Source: Haplosporangium gracile (lineage: Eukaryota > Mortierellomycota > Mortierellomycetes > Mortierellales > Mortierellaceae). From it: a stretch of 24,947 nucleotides of DNA. Where the stretch lies: NCBI GenBank assembly GCA_015499985.1, contig JAAAUF010000626.1:1-24947 (forward strand), written 5' to 3'. Of this stretch, positions 11,801 to 22,494 are shown piece by piece (the stretch's first letter is position 1; each line of letters starts with the position of its first letter). A program made the translations under genes and the position numbers. The notes under the pieces were generated by a model. That model was given only the letters and a program-made list of their open reading frames with translations. It was not told the origin of the DNA and ran no database searches.

Positions 11801-14478
11801 TGCCACCAACCAGCCTCGTACCGACACAGTCCCAGAGCTACTTGTTATTTCCCTAAAGAGCACGCCGACCGCGCGGGACGCCCAGGAGAACAAGGACGGT
11901 GCCCAAGACCAACTGCGCGAGTCCATCCGTGACGATGGCAAGGAGGCTGCTTCTCGTGACTCGACCAAGGAGTCTGTCAGAGAATCGAACAGGGATCAGG
12001 GTAGTCGGGATCAAGCCAGGAACTCGCCTCGTGATATTGGAAGGGATTACAAGGACAGCAATGTTCAACGTGATGGAGGTGGGCGTGATCGGGCCGAAGA
12101 TACAGATAAAGATCTCCGAGGTGACGCGAAGGGATCGTCCACTATGCCTCCGCCTGAAGTGAGAGACCGCCGGGATGGACGAGACGTTGTTGCCAGTCGA
12201 AAGGAGCTCCGAGACTCTGCACCTAGGGATCCCCGTGATAGAGACGCTCGCGATGGACGAGACGTCAGGGATGCCCGACCTTTGTCAGCTTCTTCTCGAG
12301 ATTTGCGTGAGCTGAGAGATGGAGCTGAGGCAAGGGAGGGTAGGAATGGTAGGGAGCCGCGTGAAAGTCGAGATGCTCGAGACGCCAGAGATGCCCGAGA
12401 TCCGCGGGATGTCCGCGAAGGCCGAGATGTCCGAGATGCCCGGGTTCTCCTGGCCCCCAAAGACCCACGGGAAACCCCACGCGACGAAACTAGAGAGGGC
12501 AAGGATGCTCGCGATGGAGGAGCCCGTCTTAGCGTATCACGCCAACAATCGAGTGAGACCTCGCGGGTGCATCCCTCTCGAGCCGCTCTGCTTCATTTGG
12601 ATACTGGGTCCCCAAGTGAGCCCTCGAACGATGTTGACCGTCAAAAGGAACGTGAACGATACCGCGACGACGACAAGAAGGCAGCCGGACGAGAGTCGGA
12701 GAGGAGCCGAGACAGAGACATTGTGGAAGACCCGGACCGAGCGATGTTGCGCGAAGGGGCCAGAGACAGGAGACCCCAAGGTCGGGAACGTGTTCGCGAA
12801 GCTATCAAGGAAGCTCTTGCATTGGACACCCCTTCAATGGCCAGTGGACGAGATCGTCAGCGTGGTGACGGCGGTGGACGTGAACAGGAAAGGCGAGGCG
12901 CAGACCGCCGAGAAGAGGTCACAGGCACAAATCGCACCAAAGTCTCACCTTCCAGACGAGGCGAAGACAGGGCAAGGGAAGGTCGTGAACGCGAGGGCCG
13001 TGCCTCTCCTCCGAGTGCCGAGAGTACGCGCGAGGGTCACCGCGAGGTATCAGATTACGGCCGAGACGAAAACGATCGAGAGGAGGGACGTTCTACTCGC
13101 GGAGGCGCCAGACAAGAGCCCAGTACGCGTGATCGCGACGGGCGTGGTACCTCTCGCCGCCATGAAGCTGGTCAAGAAGGTAACTTTCTATGTTTTGTGG
13201 TTTTTTCGGTGCTTATCATCATAATTTGTATTTAAATGAAATATACTAATGCTGTTTTGTTTTCTATCTTTTTCTTTGTAATAGAAAGTCGAAAGGGAGG
13301 CAGAGAATCCCGATCAGAGCGTCGTACGGACTCGAGCGATCGAAAGCGTGACCGGGGAAGCCGGAACGCCAGTCCTGAGCGCGAGAAGGAATCTAAGCGT
13401 CGACGTGATGATCCAACAACCGATGAAACAAGGGTAGGTGAAGGACTGTTGTGGAATTGAATATGTTTGCTAGTGTAAAATAATCGTCTCACATTTTATT
13501 TTTCTTTCATCCTTTTTCTAGGGGTCGAGTCGAAGTGCCAGTTCAAGTCGTAAGCGCCAAATTGAACCAGATGGTACGCTGAGGCTGTGTCCTATGATGC
13601 GAGGTCGACAAAATGTGCATTTTTGTTCACTAACCAATGTCAATATATCTTCCGCTTCTTTATTAGTTGGCCGCGATGGTTCTCCCCGAGACAGGACAAA
13701 AGACATGCCATCGTCCTCGCCTCTTGCCGAATCGTTCACTGCCGATTCCTTGGCAATGCCTCCACCCCCACCACGAGCAGATGGAAGTCCCGCTGTCGTC
13801 CGTCCTGGATCTCCCATGATGTCTTCATCTAGCTCACATGTAAGCTGTTAGAACTGGACTCAGAAATTTGAAAACGTTCTCGTATGTTGATGTCATGAAG
13901 TTATCTAACGATCCTTAACTTATCCCATGCAAACAATAGGCGAGAGGAGCAGCCATAGTCACCCCATCAGGGTCAAAACGCATCAAATTGAACCGACCCA
14001 CGGATGACCATCTTTCAGATGCACACCTTCAGAGCAGTTCTACCAGCTCGCCAAATTTCTCCCTCCGACACGATCACGATGGACACTCCGGAACAAGTGT
14101 CGAAATTGGCCTCAGCACGAGCTCGCTCCGTTCACGATCGAACGCTGGCGGCGGATCGATGACGGACCACGGCATATCTATCTCTCGCGGTCACGAAGAG
14201 TCTCGCCGAGAGTAAGTCTTTCGTTTCATCATTTCTTTGCGACTCACTTCCTCCACCTTGTCATTGGTTTCTCCGTGCTAATTTCGAATCTATGTTGTTC
14301 GTTCCATAATAGTCGTAGAGGAGAGCCATCACGATCGAGAGACCATGGAATGGGCACGGGTAGTAACCGGTTGAGTACTGGACAAAGTGGTGGGGGAGGA
14401 CGTGGCATGTCTTCAAACGCCCCTTCAGAGAGATCTGGCGGTGGTGGCGGTGGTGGTCGTCGCAGTAAAAGGAGATAA
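5883..14478 (+). CDS. THO2: THO complex subunit 2 (TREX mRNA export)
   Basis: Predicted 2173-aa scaffold of the nuclear THO complex, which couples transcription to mRNA packaging and export and limits R-loops. Exons: 5883-5932, 6063-6342, 6552-6679, 6798-6952, 7062-7258, 7366-7464, 7582-7677, 7772-8543, 8650-9066, 9175-9746, 9854-10376, 10475-10638, 10734-10979, 11078-11484, 11576-13179, 13285-13433, 13522-13573, 13667-13839, 13940-14211, 14313-14478; all joins keep frame. Family landmarks include YKQQKYNLLREESEGYSK, CFDLDPNRVLDIILD, LASFCGNLYRKYP (about residue 733), LSPQFYVTFWQLSLYDV (about 998), YPRAISSNLDALYCSKF and YEDFRHLMYKWH, covering the THOC2 N-terminal, middle and Tho2 C-terminal domains up to about residue 1330. 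Beyond this lies a roughly 800-residue disordered tail rich in RD, RE and SR, ending in a Gly run and RRSKRR. Human and yeast proteins are near 1600 aa, so the tail is long. The short first coding exon is the least certain part. Confidence 0.96.
6401..6445 (+). repeat. 9-bp minisatellite (GAGAAAGTG)x5 in THO2 intron 2
   Basis: Four perfect units of GAGAAAGTG and a fifth with one change (GAGAAAATG) run head to tail inside the 209-nt second intron of THO2. The unit is a multiple of three, so the tract stays open if the intron is retained. It is followed by an A-rich tract. Confidence 0.9.
11875..13170 (+). repeat. Coding low-complexity Arg-Asp/Arg-Glu repeat region in THO2
   Basis: Within THO2 exon 15 the DNA is made of degenerate CGN-GAY/GAR dicodons giving runs such as RDARDARDARDPRDVREGRD. 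The densest part is about 12210-12480 (residues 1580-1670). Units are not exact copies, and Arg codons vary (CGA, CGT, CGC, CGG, AGA, AGG), so the repeat appears old and held at the protein level rather than being a recent DNA slippage product. Confidence 0.85.
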
Positions 14479-14597
14479 ACATATCTCTCGCACACACTGC
14501 TAGCCCAGGGCTGGAATTCCAGTTGAGTAGAATTGCCAAAAACAACGATAGTTTCTTTATTTTCGATCGTTGTCAATAACAAAAACCCGCTTTTTTT

Positions 14598-17322
14598 TCA
14601 CAGAGCTCGTTTTTCTGTATGTGGACCAATGTGAAGTGGTAATGAAGATATGTCAGTCAAAAATCGGTCGCAATGTGTTGGGCATGTCATGAAATGAGCA
14701 AAGGTAAGACTATCGACAGAGGCTTACCATCGTAGTACCAGGTACGGACAGTCCTGTCATCACTCGAACTAACAAACATACTCTGCTTGGGTGACCAGAC
14801 GGCATTGTAGACCATGGCCTCGTGTCCTTGAAGCTTTTGCAGGATGTCTCCTGACTCTTGGTCCCAAATGTAGACAAGACCATCCTCAGATCCTCCCACC
14901 AGTAGCGAGTTGTGTGCGAATCCTGCTCTGATAAAGTTCTTGGACGTATTCTGATGACCCTTGAGCTTTCGTAGAGGGCGTGTCTAAGGTCATGAAAAAA
15001 ATGAGAGATCAGTATAGGTGCTTGAGTGGCAGCGACTTTGTTAAAAGTTCAAGCGTCGAAAACAGCTTCGTGCAACTTGCCATTCTGACATCCCAGAGGC
15101 GGTTCGAGTTGTCTTTCGAGCTACTAAGAAGGAGCGTGCCGTTCGAGTTCAAGGCCACAGAGGTGACCTCGCCCAAATGAGAAGAAATGGTCTTGATGCA
15201 AACGCCTGAAACAAGATCCCAGAACTTGATGGTGTTGTCCTTGGATCCACTGACAATGAGGTTGCCGACGGGGTTGATGATGACTTTGGAGACTGCGAGC
15301 TGATGTCCACTGAATGTCTTTACTACTTGTCCTGTCGTCAAGTCGTGCAATCTCACAATCTTGTCGTATCCTCCTGACACCACATGGTTCTATGTACATG
15401 TAATAGTGGTAATCAATGGAAGGGAGGTGAGTGAAAAGACTCGAGGTAGGGCAGTGACAAAGTTCAATGTAAGTGGATACGAATATCACAAAGGACACAT
15501 ACGCTGGTTGGATGATATTTCACAGTGTAGACATCTCCTGAATGGCCACTGAGTGTGGCCCGACAGGAAGCCTTGGAACTTTTGATATCCCAAATCTTAA
15601 CAGTCGAGTCTCCACTGGCACTAGCGACAGTTGTTCCTACATCGTTGGATGATACATCCCAGATCCTTGACGAGTGCCCTTCCAGAATGTGAAGACATTG
15701 TCCTGTTTCCGTGTCCCATACCCGGAGTGTATTGTCACTAATGATATCCGTTCAAATGAAAAACGTTTTCGTTGTCAAGAGAAGGAAACGACAGATCACA
15801 GAAGTTCTCATAGAAATCAAAACACAATGATGTACCTTGATCCAGAGATGATGGTGCGGCCTTCGTGTCCAACAAACTCGGCACACTTGACGTTGCCACG
15901 ATGTCCTTGCATGATTGTCTTGCATGCGTTAGGAATCACAAAAGGCGAAAAGTCCTGTAAGAGTGTATCGACAATGGGTGAGATCCTTGGATGATAACGT
16001 GACACTTCGATCTGATAGGCAACTGCTTGGCGGAGAAGATTGAGTAGTCTGTTTGGAGGCACGTAGACCGAGCCTGGGAAGACGAGAGGACATAGTTTTG
16101 GTCATTAGTAATCATTTTGGCAAAGGTAAAGAAACCAAAAGTTCGAGCTGAAAACATGGTGAGGCGTAACTTACCATCCTTGACGGAGTTCTCAACATCA
16201 AGCATACTCTGGAACTGTTCGACCAACTTATCCCGTCCCTGAGCGATTCCCTCCCAGCTCCTGAAAGAGGGTGCATCATGGATCGACTTTGTCGTAAGAA
16301 GGTAACACAAATCCTTAAACTCTGCAGGTGTCTTTTGATGTTGCTCCAGAGGCTTTAAGCGCTTCTGAATAAATGTAAAAGCCTAATATCGAAGAAAGCA
16401 AGCCGATCGTAAATACAAAAGAAAAAAAAATGTATCCAGACATGCCTGATAAGGTATTTCTGTCCATAAGCTCCTAAGTGCCTAAAGTATACCTTTTGCA
16501 TCTCGCGATGCTCAATGTACTCGAGATACTGCTGTTTGTAGACGGCAAAGAGGAAGCTCTTTTGGTTCTTAAAGAGCGGTTTTGAGCAGATTTTGTCAAC
16601 CTCTGTCCACTCGCCATCTAGATTATCAGTCGTGTATCGACAAATGCGTCTATTAGATGTTGGTCCTGATCTTTCCATTTGATTTGACTCTCTTGACCAT
16701 GTCAGCGATGATCTGGCAACTTGCTTTCAAGAGGTGTGCTTACCAAGAATGGCTTTTTTCAACCGACGAGTGTCGTTCGTGTTTTCCTCTCGCTCGTGCC
16801 ATTTGACGTTGGATTCATCCTGGATCGTCATCTGCGAAGCATTATATCCCTCGTCTCCAAGGTACTGCATAATCATTCGTATGATATCCTATTTGAAATT
16901 AAGGGTTGCAAGTGATGCTTGTTAGACTAAACAAATCGTAGCAGCAGAGGCAACTGATTCCTGGAATATAACTTTTAAACTTGCCTCGCGAATATGCGGA
17001 TCGTCGGGGTTGAAGATATCTTCAGTCGGTCTTATCCTGTTGGGGTTCATACCGACGTGAATATGAGTGGCGGCCATGGCAGGCATACTATCCAAAGGCA
17101 GACAGGCAATACGAAGATCGATGATTGGTGTCAGTGGTGCATTGCTGGAAGGTGTCCTTGTATGCCTCTTCAGTTGCATTTGAAGAGATAGGACTGAATA
17201 AGCGTGAAAGTATCTTACGCTCTCTTTGCAGGACTATTGCTCTCCTGATCCTTGCTGCCGATATTCATTGCCTGCAAGAACGAGGTAAGGGAGATGTTTG
17301 GTGACCCGTTGGCCAAGTCCAT
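14598..17322 (-). CDS. LisH-CTLH protein with seven-bladed WD40 propeller
   Basis: Predicted protein of about 598 aa, probably an adaptor or scaffold. Exons on the minus strand: 17322-17219, 17144-16985, 16888-16744, 16617-16493, 16382-16175, 16073-15836, 15737-15503, 15389-15081, 14983-14728, 14614-14598. A LisH motif, DIIRMIMQYLGDEGYNASQ, starts near residue 88; a CTLH/CRA-like helical region (including QKSFLFAVYKQQYLEYIEH) follows to about 290. Seven WD repeats then begin near residue 306, each with a GH and a WD-like dipeptide, for example GHRGNVKCAEF, GHSGDVYTVKY and GHQNTSKNFIRAGF. This order matches WDR26/Gid7 and TOPLESS-like proteins, but I cannot assign it to either; the blade LWDVRMTRPLRKLKGHQNTS looks like a distinct conserved subfamily. 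Introns 2 and 8 seem to be GC-AG. The acceptor of intron 1 is ambiguous (17145, 17157 or 17166), and the last tiny exon is uncertain: without that splice the protein ends at 14687. Confidence 0.9.
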
Positions 17323-17945
17323 CAGTCGCTTGTCCGTCGGGGGATGTTAATGCCGCTTGATTAGTGTTTGGGCCGTCCTGCTCCTTCTTAGTCGTGCTTT
17401 GCTGCTATCTGTTTGGTTGTGGTCGTATCCGTGATGTAGGGATCCCGTATGTGATTGTGGAACGAGAAGGGCTGCGATTAAGGATACAGAAGCAACCGAG
17501 GAGTCGAGGAGTCGAGGAGTCGAGCAAGTTTGAAGCGGTCGGTTGGTGGGAGTAGCGAGAGGAGGAGGAGCACCAAAAGTTGAATGAAGAAGCGAAGTCG
17601 ACCAGTCACAAACCGGGCGGAAGGACTGACCAACAGGATTTTGGGTTTTTATTCCCTCTCGTTTTTCAACTCGAACAGGAGAGACAGGCCGACAAGCAGG
17701 AGCAGGAGGAACGCAAGGAAGAAGAACCATCACCACGCCGATTAACAAACACACACTCGAAACAAACTATCGTCTCTCGATGGTTGGATGATCCCTCTGC
17801 AACTTTCACGCACGCATCCCCTTGTCTCTCCCCCTTTCTTTGCTCGATTCAAACAAACAACCTTTCTATTTAACAACCCCGCGATTACAGCCCTCGCGAC
17901 TCCGCGCGCACAAGACTTGACATAATACAAATCACTCAAAACGAC
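17323..17945. promoter_or_regulatory. Bidirectional promoter between LisH-WD40 gene and WDR24
   Basis: This 623-nt gap separates two divergent start codons (17322 minus, 17946 plus). It holds a short tandem repeat, CGAGGAGT about 3.5 times at 17497-17524, purine-rich stretches around 17545-17720 and a C/T-rich tract at about 17800-17880 followed by a CA-rich leader into the WDR24 ATG. Several short open frames cross it, but none has recognisable domain content. No TATA box is apparent. Confidence 0.45.
17497..17524 (+). repeat. Short tandem repeat (CGAGGAGT)x3.5
   Basis: The octamer CGAGGAGT occurs three times in a row plus a final CGAG. It is perfect, non-coding and located in the shared promoter region, which makes it either a length-variable microsatellite or a clustered factor site. 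Confidence 0.85.
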
Positions 17946-20900
17946 ATGATGAATAGAGACATGCTCAAGTTGAGAAAGGATCCCACCATCCCTCCCTCCG
18001 CCGCTGCAACCGTCAACACCTCGACCACAAACGCATTCCCTGTCTCACCGCGGCTGGGAGGCACCGGAGGAGATAGTAGAGGAAACCGAAGCGGACGCCA
18101 ACGCACCTCGCCGAAAGGGTCTGGTGCAGGAAACAGTGTTGCCTCTACCCCTGTCAGTTCAAATGTCTCTGTTTCCTCAGCACCGCACACTGCAGCCAAC
18201 GGAGGATCGGCCATCGGCTACAATACATTAGGAAGTCCTGGATACATATCCGGATCTAACGGCCTAGGCATCGGCGCAGCAGGCGGAGGAGGGGCTTCAT
18301 CAGGAGCACCTTTGGCGATCAGCAACGGAGGTCATTCCCAGCAGGACGGTGCAGGGACTAATGGCGGTCAAAGTCCTCTGCAACCATCCATATCACCCAT
18401 CAGCAGCCCAAATACCTACAAGTTTGACACCAATGGCGCGCTGTGGGCTCTTTCAGCCTCTCCAGACTATTCAATGGTTGCCGTTGTTGGCCGTGATGGT
18501 AACGAATACGTCCACTGTCTCAATGCAATTACTACCGCTTTGAAATGGTGGATTTAATTACTCAAACCATTACTTTCCATTATTTTTTGGTAGTTCTCAA
18601 AATTCTAAATGTCACTGAGTGGGGCGCCGAGGAAACTATCAATTTGAAAGCGGTCGGTGTCAGGAACAACTTTGCAGGAAGCATGGACGTGAAGTGGGGT
18701 CCAACTACAGGTAGGAAGACCATAACGGCTCACAGAGCAAAGTTGCATGTTTGGACCAAACTTTCACACAGAAATGAACAGATTATTTTTACTCACTCTT
18801 CGCAACCTTCTAGGACGAGATGCAAAGATTGCTACGATTGGTACCAACGGACCCATTGTCATATGGGATATCGGAACTCACAATAAAATCGGTAGGCTCA
18901 CCAGCAATTCTTGTCCGCCTCTTAGCAAGATTCAAATAATATATTGAGTCGAATGTACTGACTGTGGTTCCCGCGTTTGACCTTATAGGCCGGACAATTA
19001 AGGAACACACCCGCTCTGTCAACAGGATCTGCTTTTCGCCACAAGAACCCAACTTGCTCCTTAGTGCATCATCGGATTCTACTATCAGGCTTTGGGTAAG
19101 TGATGATGCTCGAAGCACAATACACGCTGCGGTTAACAAGGTCATTATGATCGTTGACTACTAACCGAGTAATTTTAACGAACCTTTTAAGGATTTACGA
19201 GTTCGCGATAAGCCAGGAACTGTCATGGACGCAAAGGACATTGTTCGAGAAGTTCAATTCAACCCAGCGTCCATGAACGACATTGTGGCAGGATACGAGA
19301 GTGGAAACATTCAGGTAAGGCGCAACAATATGTCGTACCATGTCATATATGCTGCTTTGTTTCTTCGCTGCTAATCCTCGACAATTTTCAATTGCTATAT
19401 CATGAATCGTATGTGACAATTAGCGCTGGGACCTCCGGAACCCTCTTGCTGGCGAGAAAAAGTTTATGGCTCATATGGGATTTGTCACGTCCCTAGATTA
19501 TCACCCAAGTGGTAGATTTTTGGCGAGCGGTGGGCGCGACAGGACCATCAAAGTGAGTACTTGACAGTGTAGCTTTTTGTCGTTCTGCAGCTCATGGAGC
19601 AGAAGAGCAACATTTTTGAACTGACGGGACACATTATTTCTCAACAACAGGTTTGGGACATGGACGATGAGAAGAGGCGAGAGATTCACACCATTCCTAC
19701 GATCCAGTATACATCCAAAGTTCAATGGCGACCCAACAAGCCGTATCAACTTGCAGCAAGTTTCAAGGACGAGTCAACTGTGCAGGTGTTTGACGTGCGG
19801 CGACCGTACGTACCGCTTCACGTTCTCTCTCAGCATGACAAGGACGCGACATCTATTCTCTGGAAGGACAGCGATGTTCTGTGGACCGTTTCCAAAGACA
19901 AGACGTTTGCCTCGACTCTTGTCAAGGGACAAACGATATCAGCGGACCTGCTACCAGGCGGAAAGGCAGCGATGAACTGTTATGGCCAGCTGGCATTCAC
20001 GGTTTCAACAAAGGCTGGTCCTGATTCTTTTGAACGAGATCTTGTTCCCAAGCCTGGTCGACCGAACGCAAAGGCTGTAGCGCTCGACGGCAGTTCTGAG
20101 GTATAGTTGCGCATGTTAGTTGTCACGTCGTTTTTGAGAACATAATAGCTGAAGGGCACGTCCTAGTTTCCATGCATGACCTGCATCTAATCTCTTTCAT
20201 TTTCACCATTAGCCGACGGTGTATAGGACAAGGCAAACGGGAGGAGTGTTTGACTGCGAACTCTTCAACCATGAAGCGTTTATTTACTGCGCTCAAAATT
20301 ATTCCATGGAGGCGAGTAACGTTCGGGTAGTGTGCGAACACAACGCGAACGTCGCATGGCAAGCCAACAAATATCGCGACTCTCAAACATGGACCTCCCT
20401 AAAGCTGTTTTTCAGTGAAATGGCCGAGCCGGCCATCGTTGTATCTCAAGGTGCGCTTTTGCCGATAGTCTTGTATTTATTTCCTTATTTTCCCTCATCG
20501 TCTGTTCAAGCTACGAACCTGTTACTACGTTCTTATTTCATGCTCACCTCTTTTTTCTTCTTTTGTCAATTTCTAGTCGACGCTGTTTCATCCGAGGCTA
20601 CGGTATGGAGCCACACTCTAGGTATAGATGCATCGAGTGGCTCATTCGGTGCATATCAATAGTTTCTGATTCTCGTTTATTTTCCAATTTAACGATAGAC
20701 GGCGGCTGTAACAAACGAGGAGGAACAACAGGATGACGACGACGATGTTGACGCTCTGGAGACGAGGGCGACAAAGCCAATTGTGCCGAGTCTTTTTGCG
20801 ATCAAAGTCTCGGATGCCCCTGTCAAACGGAATTGGTCACACGATGACACCATTCGTAACTTGCTGGAGTTCTACGCTGATCAAGGAGAAGTGCAGATGT

Positions 20901-21571
20901 GTGTCACAATATTGTTGGTTCTTGCGGACGAGGAGGATCTGCCAGAGTTTAAGCTTTCAGAACAGTGGTTCGGGTCGTATATCGATCTATTGTCTAGGTT
21001 CAAGCTATGGAGCATTGCGACGGCAGTCTCACAGGCGTGCAAGGATGTCAGGATCCATACTATGAATCAGGACTCGACTACGATCCACACATCCTGCTCG
21101 AGCTGCATGAAACCTATCCTGAATCGAGCGTTAAGTTCATCTGGATTTTGGGCATGTGATCGTTGCCGCAAGGTTCTGAGCTCGTGTTCAGTCTGTCACA
21201 AGACTGTGCGTGGCATCTTTACCTGGTGCACACAGTGCTCGCACGGTTTTCATCTGCAGCACGCACAGGAATGGTTTTCTCAGTCAGCCGAGTGCCCCAC
21301 TGGGTGTGGCCATCAGTGTTTCCCGGAAATGCTCAAGATTCAGCGGGAGCAGGAACAGATGTCTCTTCGGCAGGAGACGCCAGACAACGAGACGCCGCAT
21401 GACCCTTCTCACCCACATGCCCCCCACCACCATCTTCCGCCTCGCTCACTTCATTCACATCCTCAGCAGGAGCTGGCCTCCCACTCAGGACATTCTACCC
21501 TTCGAGCAGCTGATTCCACCGATGCCAAAGCATCTTCGCCTCTATCCTACTTGCCCTATAATGTTGTATAA
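17946..21571 (+). CDS. WDR24: WDR24/Sea2, GATOR2 (SEACAT) subunit
   Basis: Predicted 897-aa homologue of WDR24 (yeast Sea2/Rtc1), part of the GATOR2/SEACAT complex that counteracts GATOR1 and so promotes amino-acid activation of TORC1 at the vacuole or lysosome. Exons: 17946-18498, 18594-18710, 18814-18891, 18989-19095, 19192-19314, 19424-19552, 19651-20100, 20213-20450, 20577-20602, 20699-21571. Residues 1-150 are Ser/Gly-rich and disordered. A propeller follows: EHTRSVNRICFSP with SSDSTIRLWDLR, AGYESGNIQRWDLRNPL, MAHMGFVTSLDYHPSGR with GGRDRTIKVWD, and VQVFDVRRPYVPLHVLSQH are strong family signatures. A helical stretch (FYADQGEVQMCVTILLVLAD) precedes a C-terminal zinc/RING module at about 739-815 with paired cysteines CSSC, CDRC, CSVC, CTQC, a HGFHLQH core and CPTGCGHQC. 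The tail is His/Pro-rich. Exon 9 is only 26 nt. The start could also be the next Met codon at 17949. Confidence 0.95.
20577..20602 (+). other. WDR24: 26-nt microexon of WDR24
   Basis: The exon is bounded by TTTCTAG and GTATGG. It completes a Val codon and adds DAVSSEAT. Skipping it would shift the frame into exon 10, where a stop follows soon, and reading through its donor to the next GT also leads to a stop. Frame therefore supports it strongly, though the donor is weaker than most in the gene. Confidence 0.7.
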
Positions 21572-21840
21572 CCACGCGAATAAACTGCAGTTTGCCCTTT
21601 TTGTCTTTTGCTCTTCTCTTGATCCTTGTGTGATTTGGGACTAGAACTGCAACGTACACATTATCCAGTACGATGAACGTGCTTCACTTTGATTTAATAC
21701 GGCTTTTTCGTGCTTCTTTCAGCCCCATGCTATCCCAAGATTAAGGCCAGAAACCCTCATTTTTTCCTCCACCATATGAGCGGTCGACTCTTGCCGCAGT
21801 TGACTTCGCCCAAAAAATTATCTTAGCACAGCTGCCCTGT
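21572..21840. other. WDR24 3' region, no gene seen
   Basis: An AATAAA hexamer occurs at 21579-21584, only 8 nt after the WDR24 stop, so a later cleavage signal is more likely to be used. The rest is T-rich downstream sequence without recognisable coding content. Confidence 0.4.
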
Positions 21841-21843
21841 TAG

Positions 21844-21852
21844 TATATATAG
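21844..21852 (+). promoter_or_regulatory. Orphan TATA-like box
   Basis: TATATATAG is followed by about 200 nt of C/A/T-rich sequence that looks like a fungal transcript leader (CACCAACCTCACATCTACCC at about 21963). No ORF of useful size follows: the ATG at 22048 gives 17 codons. This may be the remains of a gene, a non-coding RNA promoter, or chance AT-richness. Confidence 0.3.
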
Positions 21853-22370
21853 TAGTAGTTCCCCTTTTGGTTTAGTTCTTCACTTAGTAACTCGAATAAC
21901 ACGTTGTCAACGCCTTGAAGCCCACCTTTGCCCTGTATTCTCATCCTTGAACCTCTTCAGTCACCAACCTCACATCTACCCTTGCCCTACCTTAAACCGT
22001 GAAAAGAGCCGCCTTTGCCTGCCTCATCCGTCTAGATTCGCGACAGGATGCGTTCGTGGCGACGAAGTGAAAATATTGATTTAATGGTCGTCACGACCTA
22101 GATAGTTCTTAGCAATGGCCTACGTTATTTATTTTCTGATTTCTCGTCAACACTATGATTGGAGAAGGAAAAGGTATATTCCTGGCGAGTTAGGTGATTG
22201 TTGGTTAAGATGATCGTAAGAAAAGTTGATGAATGTCAAAAACTGCGATTCATTGAACCAGTTTTCCTAATCACTGTAGCCTATCTCACAACGGGCTAAA
22301 CCCCAGGTCTTGTTCCCTATTAGTGAGTGAACTATCCAATGCCCACTGAATTCTGCTTCAATATGGTAGG

Positions 22371-22433
22371 AAGAGCCGACATTGAAAAAAAAAGATAATG
22401 TCGCTATGAACGCTTGGCTGCCACAAGCCAGTT
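22371..22433 (+). repeat. Direct repeat copy A
   Basis: A segment starting AAGAGCCGACATTGAA and ending in TGGCTGCCACAAGCCAGTT is repeated about 510 nt downstream in the same orientation. The last 19 nt are identical in both copies and contain a 5-bp hairpin stem (TGGCT/AGCCA). The middle differs, with an A-run in this copy. Confidence 0.8.
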
Positions 22434-22494
22434 GTTGTGCTTCTTACATAGCACACTCGCGGACTTGGGTTAACCACAATCATCTTTTCTCCCT

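Noticed and set aside
12065..12502. Antisense SR-rich frame of 145 codons opposite THO2 exon 15
   Set aside because: Reverse complement of Arg-Asp dicodons naturally gives Ser-Arg runs; no start context, splice signals or independent support.
12319..13224. Long open frame (301 codons) overlapping THO2 exon 15 in another frame
   Set aside because: It is a shadow of the RD-repeat coding region, whose codon pattern avoids stops in other frames; it has no domain content and lies inside a well-supported exon.
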